From contig NZ_QBKP01000015.1 in assembly GCF_003054195.1 (NCBI RefSeq), positions 54,562 to 118,561 of the forward strand: a stretch of DNA of 64,000 nucleotides, in the 5' to 3' direction. The stretch comes from Gemmobacter caeni. Its GTDB lineage: Bacteria > Pseudomonadota > Alphaproteobacteria > Rhodobacterales > Rhodobacteraceae. A program made the translations under genes and the position numbers. Under the pieces are notes generated by a model, which was given only the letters and a program-made list of their open reading frames with translations, had not been told where the DNA came from and made no database searches. Position 1 is the first letter of the stretch; the number at the start of each line of letters is the position of its first letter. Of this stretch, positions 35,099 through 43,974 are shown piece by piece.

Positions 35099-36427
35099 TC
35101 AAAGTGCGCGTGGCGCCTTCTGCAACAGCGGCATCACATCCGCCATTTCCGGCCCGTTGGCCCGCCCGGTCAGCGCCTTGCGCAGCGGCATGAACAGCCC
35201 CTTGCCCTTGCGGCCCGTCGCCTCTTTCACCGCCGTGGTCCATTCCGACCAGGTGGTTTCGGTCCAGGGCTGGGCGGGCAGCAGGGTCAGCGCCTGCGCG
35301 ACGAAATCGCGATCCTCGTCCTCGACCAGCGGCTCGGCGCCGTCGCGGAACAGTTCCCACCAGCCGGCCAGATCGTCCAGCACGGTGATGTTGTCCTTGG
35401 CCACGCGCCAGAAGGCCGCCAGCTTGTCCTCCGGCACCCCCAGCGCGCGGATGCGATCCGCCACCGCATCCAGCGGCAGCGCCTGCACATGGGCGCGGGT
35501 CAGCGGGAACAGGTCTTCCGCGTCGAATTTGGTCGGGGCGGAGCCGAAGCTTTCGACATCGAAGCCTTCTGCGATCTCGTCCAGCGAGCCTGCCAGAACC
35601 ACGGGCTTCGACGATCCCAGCCGCGCCATCAGCGACAGCAGCGCCAGCGGCTCCACCCCCCGTGCGCGCAGGTCGCGCAGGGACAGCGTGCCAAGGCGCT
35701 TCGACAGTTCCTCGCCCTTGGCGCCGGTCAGCAGCGAATGGTGGGCGAAGGCCGGGGGCGTGCCGCCCATGGCCTGCATGATCTGGATCTGCGTCGCGGT
35801 ATTGGTCACATGGTCGGCGCCGCGCACGATATGGGTCACGCCCATGTCGATGTCATCAACCGACGAAGCGAAGGTATAAAGCACCTGTCCATCGGCACGG
35901 ATCAGCACCGGGTCAGACACGCTGGCTGCGTCGATCGAGATTGGGCCAAGGATACCGTCGGTCCATTCGATCCGCTCCTGATCCAGCAGGAAGCGCCAGT
36001 AACCATCGCGCCCTTCGGCGCGGAACTTCGCCTTCTCGTCGTCCGACAGCCGGTAGGACGCGCGGTCATAGACCGGTGGCTTGCCCATGTTCAGCAGCTT
36101 CTTGCGCTTCAGGTCCAGCTCGGTCGGGCTTTCGAAACATTCATAGAACCGGCCCTTCGCCTTCAGCGTTTCCGCCTCGGCGCGGTAACGCTCCAGCCGC
36201 AGCGACTGACGTTCCACCCGGTCCCAATGCAGGCCCAGCCATTCCAGATCGGCCATGATCGCATCAGCGTATTCCTGCTTCGAGCGTTCCTGGTCGGTGT
36301 CATCCAGCCGGAGGATGAACTGGCCGCCGGTCTTGCGGGCGATCAGATAGTTCATCAGCGCGGTGCGCAGATTGCCGACATGGATATAGCCGGTGGGCGA
36401 GGGCGCGAAGCGGGTAACGGTGGTCAT
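35099..36427 (-). CDS. gltX: Glutamyl-tRNA synthetase
   Basis: Starting at MTTVTRFAPSPTGYIHVGNL (ATG 36427, behind AGGAGGCACAAA) the protein has 442 residues. The class I HIGH-type motif is PSPTGYIHVG, the KMSKS-type motif is GEELSKRLG, and ILRLDDTDQERSK and VTHIVRGADHVTNTATQI are typical of GluRS. It is somewhat shorter than common bacterial GluRS. Alphaproteobacteria often carry two copies, so this may be the second type. In such bacteria GluRS also charges tRNA-Gln for later amidation. Confidence 0.92.
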   Translation of the reverse strand: MTTVTRFAPSPTGYIHVGNLRTALMNYLIARKTGGQFILRLDDTDQERSKQEYADAIMADLEWLGLHWDRVERQSLRLERYRAEAETLKAKGRFYECFESPTELDLKRKKLLNMGKPPVYDRASYRLSDDEKAKFRAEGRDGYWRFLLDQERIEWTDGILGPISIDAASVSDPVLIRADGQVLYTFASSVDDIDMGVTHIVRGADHVTNTATQIQIMQAMGGTPPAFAHHSLLTGAKGEELSKRLGTLSLRDLRARGVEPLALLSLMARLGSSKPVVLAGSLDEIAEGFDVESFGSAPTKFDAEDLFPLTRAHVQALPLDAVADRIRALGVPEDKLAAFWRVAKDNITVLDDLAGWWELFRDGAEPLVEDEDRDFVAQALTLLPAQPWTETTWSEWTTAVKEATGRKGKGLFMPLRKALTGRANGPEMADVMPLLQKAPRAL

Positions 36428-36516
36428 TTTGTGCCTCCTGCAACCCGCGCCCTTTCGCATGCGGGCACGCATTTGTCCATATCGCGCAGGCGGGGGGGCG
36501 GGTATGCTGCCACGCC

Positions 36517-36927
36517 ATGACCCATGCCAGCGCCAACACCATCGCCCCCGACCTCGCCCTGATCGAACAACTGGCCCATGAGGCCGTGATGAGCCTGCCC
36601 GAACCCTTTCGCAAGGCCGCGACCATGGTCCTGCTGCGGGTCGAGGATTTTCCGCCCGACGACATCCTTGATGCCATGAACATCGCCGATCCGTTCGAAC
36701 TGACCGGGCTTTACGAGGGTATTCCCCTGACCGAGAAATCTGTCAGCGACCAGCCGGCGGGGCCGGATGTGATCTGGCTGTTCCGCCGCCCCATTCTGGA
36801 TGAATGGATGGAGCGTGGCGACGTTTCGCTGGGCGAGTTGGTGACGCATGTCACGATCCATGAATTCGCCCATCACTTCGGCTGGTCGGATGATGACATC
36901 GCCGTGGTCGATCCATGGTGGGAATAA
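36517..36927 (+). CDS. Zincin-like metallopeptidase family protein
   Basis: A 136-residue protein with the HExxH zinc motif in VTIHEFAHHFGWSDDD (His115, Glu116, His119) near the C-terminus and the conserved EDFPPDD and LTGLYEGIPL segments of this small family (PF06262 type). It is shorter than classical zinc proteases and no substrate is known to me. It is divergent from gltX and sits 69 bp before a Tat-exported MBL hydrolase. Confidence 0.85.
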   Translation: MTHASANTIAPDLALIEQLAHEAVMSLPEPFRKAATMVLLRVEDFPPDDILDAMNIADPFELTGLYEGIPLTEKSVSDQPAGPDVIWLFRRPILDEWMERGDVSLGELVTHVTIHEFAHHFGWSDDDIAVVDPWWE

Positions 36928-36996
36928 CGCAGCCGTGAAGCGGTGAATCCTGCGGTCCGGGTTAGGCTGAGGCCTTGCAACACAGGAGAGAGTGAC

Positions 36997-37929
36997 ATGA
37001 CCGCAGAAGCGACCACGCCGACCCTCACCCGCCGCGCGGCACTTTTCGCCGCAGCCGCCGTTCCCGCCATGGCGCTGGCGCCACGCGCGGCCCGCGCCGC
37101 CGCACCGATGCAGGGCGCCGCCCAGCCCGGTTTTCATCGTTTTCCCCTTGGCGAGATGGAGGTGACGACGCTGCTTGTCAGCACCCGTCCAATGGAAAAT
37201 CCCAACGGCACCTTCGGCCTGAACGCCAGCCCCGAAGATTTCGCCGCCCTCGCGCAGGCGAATTTCCTGCCCGCCGACATGTCGGTGAACTTCTTCACCC
37301 CGACGCTGGTGAATACCGGGGCGGAACTGGTGCTGTTCGACACCGGCCTTGCGCCCGAAGCCATCACGGCCGCGCTGGCGGCGGCGGGCGTCACGCCCGA
37401 TCAGGTGGACGTCGTGGTGCTGACCCATATGCATGGCGATCACATCGGCGGGCTTGCGGGCGAGGCGCCGACCTTCACCAATGCCCGCTACGTCACCGGC
37501 GCGGTGGAGCACAACCATTGGTCCGGCGCGGGTAACGAGGGGTTTGACACCAAGGTCAAACCGCTGAGCGACAAGATGACCATGCTCGATGACGGCGGCA
37601 GCGTCGCGCCCGGCATCAGCGCCATCGCGGCCTTCGGCCATTCACCGGGGCATATGGCCTATCGGCTGGAAAGCGGCGGCAAATCGCTGGTCATCACGGC
37701 GGATACGGTGAACCACTACGTCTTTTCCATGCAGCGCCCCGACTGGGAGGTGCGGTTCGACATGGACAAGTCGGCGGGCGCGGCGACCCGGCGCAAGCTT
37801 TTGGGAATGCTGGCCGCTGACCGCACGCCCTTTATCGGATATCACATGCCGTTTCCGGCTGTGGGCTATGTCGAGGCACAGGGCGAGGGCTTTCGCTTCG
37901 TTCCTGCAAGTTACCAGCAGATGCTGTAA
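36997..37929 (+). CDS. Tat-exported metallo-beta-lactamase-fold hydrolase
   Basis: Starting at MTAEATTPTLTRRAALFAAA (ATG 36997, behind ACAGGAGAGAG) the protein has 310 residues. A Tat-type leader (LTRRAALFAAAAVPAMALAP) ends near ARAAAPM. The binuclear zinc motif is VVLTHMHGDHIGGLAG, with later histidines in AFGHSPGHMAYRL and IGYHMPFPAVGYVE. It belongs to the periplasmic MBL hydrolase group related to quorum-quenching lactonases; the substrate is unknown. An intrinsic terminator follows the stop. Confidence 0.85.
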   Translation: MTAEATTPTLTRRAALFAAAAVPAMALAPRAARAAAPMQGAAQPGFHRFPLGEMEVTTLLVSTRPMENPNGTFGLNASPEDFAALAQANFLPADMSVNFFTPTLVNTGAELVLFDTGLAPEAITAALAAAGVTPDQVDVVVLTHMHGDHIGGLAGEAPTFTNARYVTGAVEHNHWSGAGNEGFDTKVKPLSDKMTMLDDGGSVAPGISAIAAFGHSPGHMAYRLESGGKSLVITADTVNHYVFSMQRPDWEVRFDMDKSAGAATRRKLLGMLAADRTPFIGYHMPFPAVGYVEAQGEGFRFVPASYQQML

Positions 37930-37935
37930 CGCAAA

Positions 37936-37964
37936 GGGGCGGCAGCGCCGCCCCCAATTTTCTT
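37936..37964 (+). terminator. Intrinsic terminator of the MBL-fold hydrolase gene
   Basis: GGGGCGGC, an AGC loop, GCCGCCCC and then CAATTTTCTT follow 6 bp after the stop codon, a good rho-independent terminator on the plus strand. It separates this gene from the converging wrbA. Confidence 0.75.
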
Positions 37965-38005
37965 GATCAAGGAATTGCAAGAGTTTTCAGGAAAGCTCGT
38001 GGCGC

Positions 38006-38599
38006 TCAGCCCAGCTTTGCGGCCACATCGACCAGACGACGCGCCTGATGGCCGATGGCGGCTTTCGCATTGTCATCGAACTCTTTGCCCTGGGTATGGC
38101 TGTAGCCATAGGGGTTGCCGCCCGCCGCGAAGATCGCCTGATCGGTAAAGCCCGGCGGCACGATGATCGACCCCCAATGCGCGAAGGTGGTGTAAAGTCC
38201 GAGGATCGTCGCCTCCTGCCCGCCATGCGGGTTCTGCGCCGAGGTCATCGCGGTGACGGGCTTGCCTGCCAGCGCGCCCTTGAACCACAGACCGCCCAGC
38301 GTGTCGATGAAGGCGCGCATCTGCGACGGCGCCTGGCCAAAGCGGGTGGGGGCCGAAAACAGATAGGCATTGGCCCATTCCATGTCGTCGGGCGTCGCAA
38401 CCGGGATGTCCTGCATCTTGTCCAGCGTGGCTTTCCACGCATCCTGCCCGTTCACCACTTCGGCCGGTGCGGTTTCCGCGACACGGCGCAGACGGACCTC
38501 GGCGCCCGCAGCCTCAGCTGCTTCGGCGGCGATGCGGGCCATCTGAAGGTTGGTCGAATAGGTCGAGTAAAATACGATTGCGAGCTTGACGGCGGTCAT
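38006..38599 (-). CDS. wrbA: NAD(P)H:quinone oxidoreductase WrbA
   Basis: A 197-residue flavodoxin-like protein with the WrbA pattern: [20 protein letters not shown] (FMN phosphate loop), [35 protein letters not shown] and [10 protein letters not shown]. It performs two-electron reduction of quinones with NAD(P)H to limit oxidative stress. AGGAGGAC precedes the ATG. A GTTA-N6-TAAC dyad lies just upstream. Confidence 0.93.
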   Translation of the reverse strand: MTAVKLAIVFYSTYSTNLQMARIAAEAAEAAGAEVRLRRVAETAPAEVVNGQDAWKATLDKMQDIPVATPDDMEWANAYLFSAPTRFGQAPSQMRAFIDTLGGLWFKGALAGKPVTAMTSAQNPHGGQEATILGLYTTFAHWGSIIVPPGFTDQAIFAAGGNPYGYSHTQGKEFDDNAKAAIGHQARRLVDVAAKLG

Positions 38600-38620
38600 C
38601 CTGTCCTCCTGTCGGGTGCA

Positions 38621-38634
38621 GTTATGCAGCTAAC
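38621..38634. promoter_or_regulatory. Small dyad upstream of wrbA
   Basis: GTTATGCAGCTAAC contains a GTTA/TAAC inverted repeat 22-35 bp upstream of the wrbA ATG. Size and position would fit an operator for a redox- or quinone-responsive HxlR/MarR-type repressor, though no such regulator gene is nearby. Confidence 0.35.
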
Positions 38635-38707
38635 ATAGTGCGCAGGCGGCCCTGCGCCCATTCGGTGCGGCCGCAGGGCGGATGTTCGCTGATGCACGGA
38701 ACCCGGT

Positions 38708-40369
38708 TCAGCCCGGATCGCGGAAGCGGTTGGCGATGGGGTAGCGGCGGTCCAGCCAGAAGGCGCGGGGGGTCAGCCGCACGCCGGGCGCCGACTGGAA
38801 GCGCTTGTATTCGCTGATATACAGCAGATGCTCCACCCGTTTCACAGTGGCGTGGTCATAACCCTGTGCCACAATCTCGGCCACCGAAAGTTCCTGATCG
38901 ACCAGCCCCTCCAGGATCGCATCCAGCACCTCATAAGGGGGCAGACTGTCCTGATCCTTCTGGTCAGGGCGCAATTCGGCGCTGGGTGGTTTGATGATGA
39001 CCCGTTCGGGGATCACCGCGCCCGCCGGACCCTTCATCCAGGGCCGATGGTTGTCATTGCGCCAGCGGCAGGTTTCGAACACGCGGGTCTTGTACATATC
39101 CTTGATCGGATTGTAGCCGCCGTTCATGTCGCCATAGATGGTGCAGTAGCCCACCGCCACTTCGGATTTGTTGCCGGTGGTCAGCAGCATCTCGCCAAAC
39201 TTGTTCGACAGCGCCATCAGCATCAGCCCGCGCAGCCGGCTTTGCACGTTTTCCTCGGTGATGCCCGGTTCGGTGTCTGCAAACAGGTCGGCCAGCGCCT
39301 CGCCGACCGCCGCCTGCGCCCCGCCGATCGGCACGGTATCCAGCCGACAGCCCAGATTGCGCGCGACCTCACCCGCATCTTCCAGCGAATGCTCCGACGT
39401 ATAGGCCGAGGGCAGCATGACGCAGCGCACATTCTCGGGCCCCAGCGCATCGGCGGCGATGGTGGCAACGATGGCGCTGTCAATGCCCCCCGACAGGCCC
39501 AACAACACCTTTCGGAAGCCGGTTTTCGCCATGTAATCCTGCAAACCCATGACGCAGGCGCGATAATCCGCCTCCCAGATCCGGGGGATTTCGGCGATCA
39601 TGCCGGGCTCCGCGCGCCAGCCTTCCGGCCCGCGCGTGAAATCCACATGGGTCAGGCAGGTGTCGAATTGCGGCATCTGCACCGCGAGCGCACCGCCGGG
39701 ATTCAGCACCATGCTCGACCCGTCGAAAACCTGATCGTCCTGGCCGCCCACCATATTGAGGTAGACCAGCGGCAGCCCGGTCTCGACCACGCGCGCCACC
39801 ATCAGGTTCAGCCGCAGGTTCGGCTTGCCCCGGTGATAGGGCGAGCCATTGGGCACCAGCAGGATCTCTGCCCCGGTCTCGGCCAGCGTTTCGGCCACAT
39901 CGGGGTGCCAGGCGTCCTCGCAGATCGGCGTGCCGATGCGGATCGGGCCGATCCGGTAGGGACCGGAGACATCGGCGGGTGAAAAGATGCGCTTTTCGTC
40001 GAAGACATCGCTGTTTGGCAGATGGTGCTTCAACACCTTCGCCACCACCTTGCCGCCCTGCAAAACCCACCAGGCATTGTGAAGCCTGTCGCCTACCCGC
40101 GCCGGGCCACCGATGCCGATGGCCGGGCCTTCGGCACAATCGGCGGCCAGCGCCAGGATCGCCGCCTCTGCCGCATCGGCAAAAACCCGCTTCAGGATCA
40201 GATCCTGAGTCTGATAGCCGGTGATGAACATTTCGGTCAGCGCCAGCATGTCGGCGCCTGCGGCCTTCGCCTCGGCCCAGGCGCTGCGGGCCTTGGCGGC
40301 ATTGCCCGCGATATCGCCCACAACCGGGTTCAGTTGGGCAAGCGTCAGGCGAAAGCGGTCTGCGGCCAT
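38708..40369 (-). CDS. nadE: Glutamine-dependent NAD+ synthetase
   Basis: A 553-residue two-domain enzyme. The N-terminal nitrilase-like glutaminase domain has Glu in LALTEMFITGYQ, Lys in KVLKHHLPNSDVFDEKR and Cys in GTPICEDAWHPD. The C-terminal synthetase has the PP-loop LLGLSGGIDSAIVATIAADA and the TGNKSEVAVGYCTIYGD segment. It amidates deamido-NAD with ammonia from glutamine, the last step of NAD synthesis. It is divergent from the MORN gene. Confidence 0.95.
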   Translation of the reverse strand: MAADRFRLTLAQLNPVVGDIAGNAAKARSAWAEAKAAGADMLALTEMFITGYQTQDLILKRVFADAAEAAILALAADCAEGPAIGIGGPARVGDRLHNAWWVLQGGKVVAKVLKHHLPNSDVFDEKRIFSPADVSGPYRIGPIRIGTPICEDAWHPDVAETLAETGAEILLVPNGSPYHRGKPNLRLNLMVARVVETGLPLVYLNMVGGQDDQVFDGSSMVLNPGGALAVQMPQFDTCLTHVDFTRGPEGWRAEPGMIAEIPRIWEADYRACVMGLQDYMAKTGFRKVLLGLSGGIDSAIVATIAADALGPENVRCVMLPSAYTSEHSLEDAGEVARNLGCRLDTVPIGGAQAAVGEALADLFADTEPGITEENVQSRLRGLMLMALSNKFGEMLLTTGNKSEVAVGYCTIYGDMNGGYNPIKDMYKTRVFETCRWRNDNHRPWMKGPAGAVIPERVIIKPPSAELRPDQKDQDSLPPYEVLDAILEGLVDQELSVAEIVAQGYDHATVKRVEHLLYISEYKRFQSAPGVRLTPRAFWLDRRYPIANRFRDPG

Positions 40370-40481
40370 GGGCGGCTCTCCGTCTGGCAGCGGGAGCGGC
40401 GTCCCGAGGATTTGTCTTGCTTTCTAGCAGACTGACGGCCAAGGAAAAGGAGGAAGCGGCACAGGGATCCGGGGGGCGAGG

Positions 40482-41954
40482 ATGCGGAAGCGGTTCGGGA
40501 TGGGCATGGGCGCAGCGGGGCTGGCGATGGCACTGGCCTTGCCGGTCGCGGCGCAGAACACCTCCGATGTGCTGGTCAAGCAATATGATGACGGTTCGGT
40601 CTACGAGGGGCAGTTCCTCAACGGGCGGCAGCACGGGCAGGGCACCTACCGGCTGACCAATGGATTCGAATACAGCGGCGAATGGGTCGAAGGTGAGATC
40701 CGTGGCCGCGGCACTGCCCGCTATCCCAATGGCTCGGTCTACGAGGGGGATTTTCTCGGGGGCAAGCCCTTTGGCAAGGGCAAGATCACCTATGCCGACA
40801 ACAGCACCTATGAAGGCGACTGGTCGGACGGCAAGATCACCGGCAAGGGTGTCGCACGCTATGCCGATGGCTCGGTCTACGAGGGCGATTTCGTTGATGC
40901 GGTGCATGAGGGGCAGGGCAAGCTGACCTCGGCCGAAGGGGCGGTTTACGAAGGCGGCTGGCTCAGGGGCATGAAGGATGGGCAGGGCAAGCTGACCTAC
41001 CCGGACGGCACCGTCTATGACGGGGGTATGAAGGCGGGCAACCGCGACGGCAAGGGCAAGCTGACCATGCCCGACGGCCTGACTTATGAGGGCGATTGGG
41101 CCAAGGGACAGATCAATGGTCTGGGCAAGCTGACCCAGCCCAATGGCTCGGTTTACGAAGGCGCCTTCGTGGAGGGCGAGCGTCAGGGTCGTGGCAAGAT
41201 GACCTACAAGGACGGCTCGGTCTACGAAGGTGGTTTCAGGGGCGATCAGCGTGATGGCAAGGGCGTGTTTCGCACCGCTGATGGCTACAGCTATGATGGT
41301 GACTGGGTCGCGGGCCGGATGGAAGGTGCGGGGCGCATGACCTATGCCGATGGCTCGGTCTATGAGGGTGCGTTCAAGGCCGACAAGCCCGAAGGACGCG
41401 GTCGCATCACCTATGCGGATGGTTCGGGCTATGAGGGCGACTGGGTCGCGGGCGAGATTGCGGGGCAGGGCCGGGCGACCTATGCCGATGGCGCAGTCTA
41501 TGAAGGTGCCTATGCTGATGGGCAGGCGCAGGGCGAGGGTGTGCTGACCCGGCCTGACGGCTATCGCTACGAAGGTGACTGGGTGGCGGGCAAGCGCACC
41601 GGCGAGGGCATTGCGACCTATGCGGATGGCGCGACCTATACTGGCGGTTTTGTCGATGGTGCCCGGCAGGGCAAAGGCAAGATGACCATGGCCGATGGTT
41701 TCAGCTATGAGGGCGACTGGGTGGCGGGCGAGATGACCGGGCAGGGCATCGCGCGTTATGCCAATGGCGACGTCTATGAAGGCGCTTTCGTCAAAGGGCG
41801 GCGCGAGGGGCAAGGAATGTTGCGCTATGCCAATGGCCGTGAAAGCTCGGGCCAGTGGCTGAATGGGATTTTGGTGGCAGCACCGGAGCCCGCCCCGGCC
41901 GACGCCTCGACTGAGCCTGCGCCGGGTGACGCTGCCGCGCCAGCGGGCAACTGA
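40482..41954 (+). CDS. Exported MORN-repeat protein with 19 tandem units
   Basis: A 490-residue protein. A signal peptide (MRKRFGMGMGAAGLAMALAL, cleavage after VAAQ) is followed from about residue 36 by 18 complete 23-residue MORN units of the form (D/N)G-x-x-YEG-(D/G/A)-(W/F), and a partial nineteenth. The tail is Pro/Ala-rich. MORN arrays form long beta-hairpin ribbons and bind lipids or protein partners. Export suggests a periplasmic or outer-membrane role. From unit 11 onward units alternate between a YEGDWVAG type and a YEGAF type, giving a 46-residue higher-order period. GGGGGGCGAGG precedes the ATG. Confidence 0.87.
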   Translation: MRKRFGMGMGAAGLAMALALPVAAQNTSDVLVKQYDDGSVYEGQFLNGRQHGQGTYRLTNGFEYSGEWVEGEIRGRGTARYPNGSVYEGDFLGGKPFGKGKITYADNSTYEGDWSDGKITGKGVARYADGSVYEGDFVDAVHEGQGKLTSAEGAVYEGGWLRGMKDGQGKLTYPDGTVYDGGMKAGNRDGKGKLTMPDGLTYEGDWAKGQINGLGKLTQPNGSVYEGAFVEGERQGRGKMTYKDGSVYEGGFRGDQRDGKGVFRTADGYSYDGDWVAGRMEGAGRMTYADGSVYEGAFKADKPEGRGRITYADGSGYEGDWVAGEIAGQGRATYADGAVYEGAYADGQAQGEGVLTRPDGYRYEGDWVAGKRTGEGIATYADGATYTGGFVDGARQGKGKMTMADGFSYEGDWVAGEMTGQGIARYANGDVYEGAFVKGRREGQGMLRYANGRESSGQWLNGILVAAPEPAPADASTEPAPGDAAAPAGN

Positions 41955-41991
41955 GCCGCGCGCTTTCGGACTGGCGTGGGTGAGTGCAGCG

Positions 41992-43332
41992 TCAGCCATC
42001 TCTCGCCGCAATCTGACAAAGAGCAGCCAGAAGCCTTTGCCGTGAAAAGGGTTTTGCCACATGGCCGGCAAAGCCTTGCGCTGCATAAGCCTCGACCTGA
42101 TGGCGCATGGCATTGGCGGTGATCGCCAGCGCAGGCACGGCGGGCCAGCCCGAGGCGCGCTCCGCCTCGCGGATCGCTCGCAAGGCGGTCACGCCATCTA
42201 CGACCGGCATCGAAATATCCAGCAGAATCAGATCGAACCGCTTTTCCGATGCGCGGGCGATAGCCTGACGGCCGTCACAGACCAGCTCAACCGATATCCC
42301 GCAGGGGGCCAGCATTGCCGCAAGGATCTTGCGGTTGGTGGCATTATCATCTGCGGCAAGCACCTTCAAACCGGGCAGCAGGTCAAGCGGCAGATCTGGT
42401 GGTGCAGGCTCCGGCGGCACCATCGGCATATCCTCTGCCTCTGGCAGGGGGAGGGTCACGCGGATTCGGGTGCCGAAGCCGGGTTGCGACTGCGCGCTCA
42501 CCTCGCCCCCCATCATCCCGACCAGTTTTTTGACGATGGCCATACCCAGCCCGGTGCCCCCGAAGCGGCGGGTGATGGTCGGATCGGCCTGCTGGAAATC
42601 CTCGAACATGCGGGCAAGCTGGTTTGCAGTCATACCGATGCCGGTATCAGTGACATCCAGCGTGACGGGTCGCCCCGGCGGGCAGGTCATCAGCACCCGG
42701 ATCTCGCCGGTTTCGGTAAACTTGATCGCATTGCCCAGCAGGTTATGCAGGATCTGCGCCATACGATGCGGGTCGCCCAGTCGCAACCGCGCGGCATCGG
42801 CGCTGGCAAGGATGGCGAAGGACAGCCCCTTTTCCTGCGCGCGCAGGGAATAGAGCGCCTCGACCCGCGCCACCACATCCGCCGGACGAAAGGCCGAGGT
42901 TTCCAGTTCCATATGGCCCGCGTCGATCTTCGACAGGTCCAGAATGTCGTTCAGCACCCGCAGCAGCGTTTCACCGGATTCGCGGATCGTGGCCACCATG
43001 GCGCGCTGTTCGGGCGGGTCGATGAGAGGCTCCAGCAGTTCGGCCATGCCCAGAACCCCGTTCAGCGGTGTGCGGATCTCATGGCTCATGTTGGCCAGAA
43101 ACAGGCTTTTCGCCGCGTTCGCGGCCTCGGCCTGCTGGCGGGCGCGTTCCAGATCGGCGGTGCGCAACCGCACTTCGGTTTCCAGATTGCGGGCCTGACC
43201 TTCCAGCGCGCAATTGGCCTCGTAAAGCTCGCGGCTTTTCTGTTCGAGCAGGGCCTCGGCCTCTTCTCGCGCGCGTCGTTCCCGGTCATAGCGACGGCGT
43301 GACACCTGATCGGGCGGTGGAAGCACGGTCAT
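41992..43332 (-). CDS. Hybrid sensor histidine kinase of the H-NOX system
   Basis: A 446-residue soluble kinase with no membrane segment. An N-terminal coiled coil (residues 10-75, [19 protein letters not shown]) leads to the HisKA domain with phosphoacceptor His84 in [13 protein letters not shown], and an ATPase domain with N-box [16 protein letters not shown]1 TDTGIGM and G2 [13 protein letters not shown]-terminal receiver follows with Asp372 in [13 protein letters not shown] and acidic DD near 328. Its start overlaps the H-NOX stop by 4 bp, so it is almost certainly the partner kinase. No output regulator is adjacent, so the phosphate must pass to a distant Hpt or regulator. Confidence 0.9.
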   Translation of the reverse strand: MTVLPPPDQVSRRRYDRERRAREEAEALLEQKSRELYEANCALEGQARNLETEVRLRTADLERARQQAEAANAAKSLFLANMSHEIRTPLNGVLGMAELLEPLIDPPEQRAMVATIRESGETLLRVLNDILDLSKIDAGHMELETSAFRPADVVARVEALYSLRAQEKGLSFAILASADAARLRLGDPHRMAQILHNLLGNAIKFTETGEIRVLMTCPPGRPVTLDVTDTGIGMTANQLARMFEDFQQADPTITRRFGGTGLGMAIVKKLVGMMGGEVSAQSQPGFGTRIRVTLPLPEAEDMPMVPPEPAPPDLPLDLLPGLKVLAADDNATNRKILAAMLAPCGISVELVCDGRQAIARASEKRFDLILLDISMPVVDGVTALRAIREAERASGWPAVPALAITANAMRHQVEAYAAQGFAGHVAKPFSRQRLLAALCQIAARDG

Positions 43333-43877
43333 GGCGTGTCGTGGCGGATGGTGAATTCGGCCCGCGCCTGACCGGGGGTGGAAAGATCGCGTGTGGTGAT
43401 GGTGGCGGGCCTGCCGAAATGATCGACACAGCCCTCGATCAGCCCGGCACAGAATGGCACCAGCGGGCGGGTGGAGCTGTAATCCATCCGCAACTCGCCT
43501 GGGCCGAGCCTTTCTGTGGCGAATGTCGGCAATTCGGCGCCGGGATAGATCTTGCGCACCTCCACATGCACCTCGCCCTCGATCGCCTCCAGCATGGCCA
43601 GCACATCGGGTTTGTCCTCGAAGAAGGCGGGATAATAGGTTTTGAAGGTGTTCATCATCCAGTGGCCGAAGCGGCGTTGCAGTTCCTCGCCCGGCAGGCC
43701 GGTCACGCGCGAGAAGGCGCCCACCAGCGCGACCAGATCGGCGCAGGGGTAATCCCCCACGGCGGAAAACGCACCGCCGGTGGACAGCGGCGTGTCGTCC
43801 AGAACCTCATCCACCACGGCCTCGCCCAGCAGGTTTTCGGCCATTTTCAGCAGTTCGACAAAAACGATTCCCTTCAT
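43329..43877 (-). CDS. H-NOX heme nitric-oxide sensor
   Basis: Starting at [18 protein letters not shown] (ATG 43877, behind AAAGGGTGACGGCG) the protein has 182 residues, the standard bacterial H-NOX length. The proximal heme ligand is His104 in [12 protein letters not shown], aligned with the known VHLQL/IHLEV proximal histidines. The heme-propionate motif Y-x-S-x-R is Tyr133-Ser135-Arg137 in MDYSSTRPL. Stand-alone H-NOX proteins in proteobacteria bind NO and inhibit the adjacent kinase. The gene overlaps that kinase by 4 bp. An in-frame extension to 44183 lies opposite the aminomutase gene and is rejected. Confidence 0.92.
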   Translation of the reverse strand: MKGIVFVELLKMAENLLGEAVVDEVLDDTPLSTGGAFSAVGDYPCADLVALVGAFSRVTGLPGEELQRRFGHWMMNTFKTYYPAFFEDKPDVLAMLEAIEGEVHVEVRKIYPGAELPTFATERLGPGELRMDYSSTRPLVPFCAGLIEGCVDHFGRPATITTRDLSTPGQARAEFTIRHDTP

Positions 43878-43924
43878 CGCCGTCACCCTTTCGTGCGTTC
43901 CGCCCCAGTCCTGCATGGCAGAGG

Positions 43925-43953
43925 TTGACAAACCGCTAAGCCGCGCGCATTTC
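43925..43953 (+). promoter_or_regulatory. Candidate promoter of the aminomutase-like gene
   Basis: TTGACA (43925-43930) followed after 17 bp by CATTTC (43948-43953). The -35 is perfect and the -10 weak. It would place a start about 15-20 bp before the GAAGGGGCG ribosome site used by ATG 43975, and supports that start over ATG 43915. Confidence 0.45.
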
Positions 43954-43974
43954 GCCGGGCTTTCCGAAGGGGCG

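Noticed and set aside
40580..41870. Regular tandem DNA repeat that could suggest a CRISPR or satellite array
   Set aside because: The 69-bp period is in frame and encodes 23-residue MORN units; there are no invariant repeats with unique spacers.
39480..42113. 877-codon minus-strand frame across nadE and the MORN gene
   Set aside because: It is the mirror of the MORN repeats and part of another nadE frame; its apparent internal repeats come from the MORN array.
43329..43877. Idea that the H-NOX lacks its proximal heme histidine
   Set aside because: I first aligned the ligand to the IYPG position; correct alignment places it at His104 in EVHVEV, which is present.
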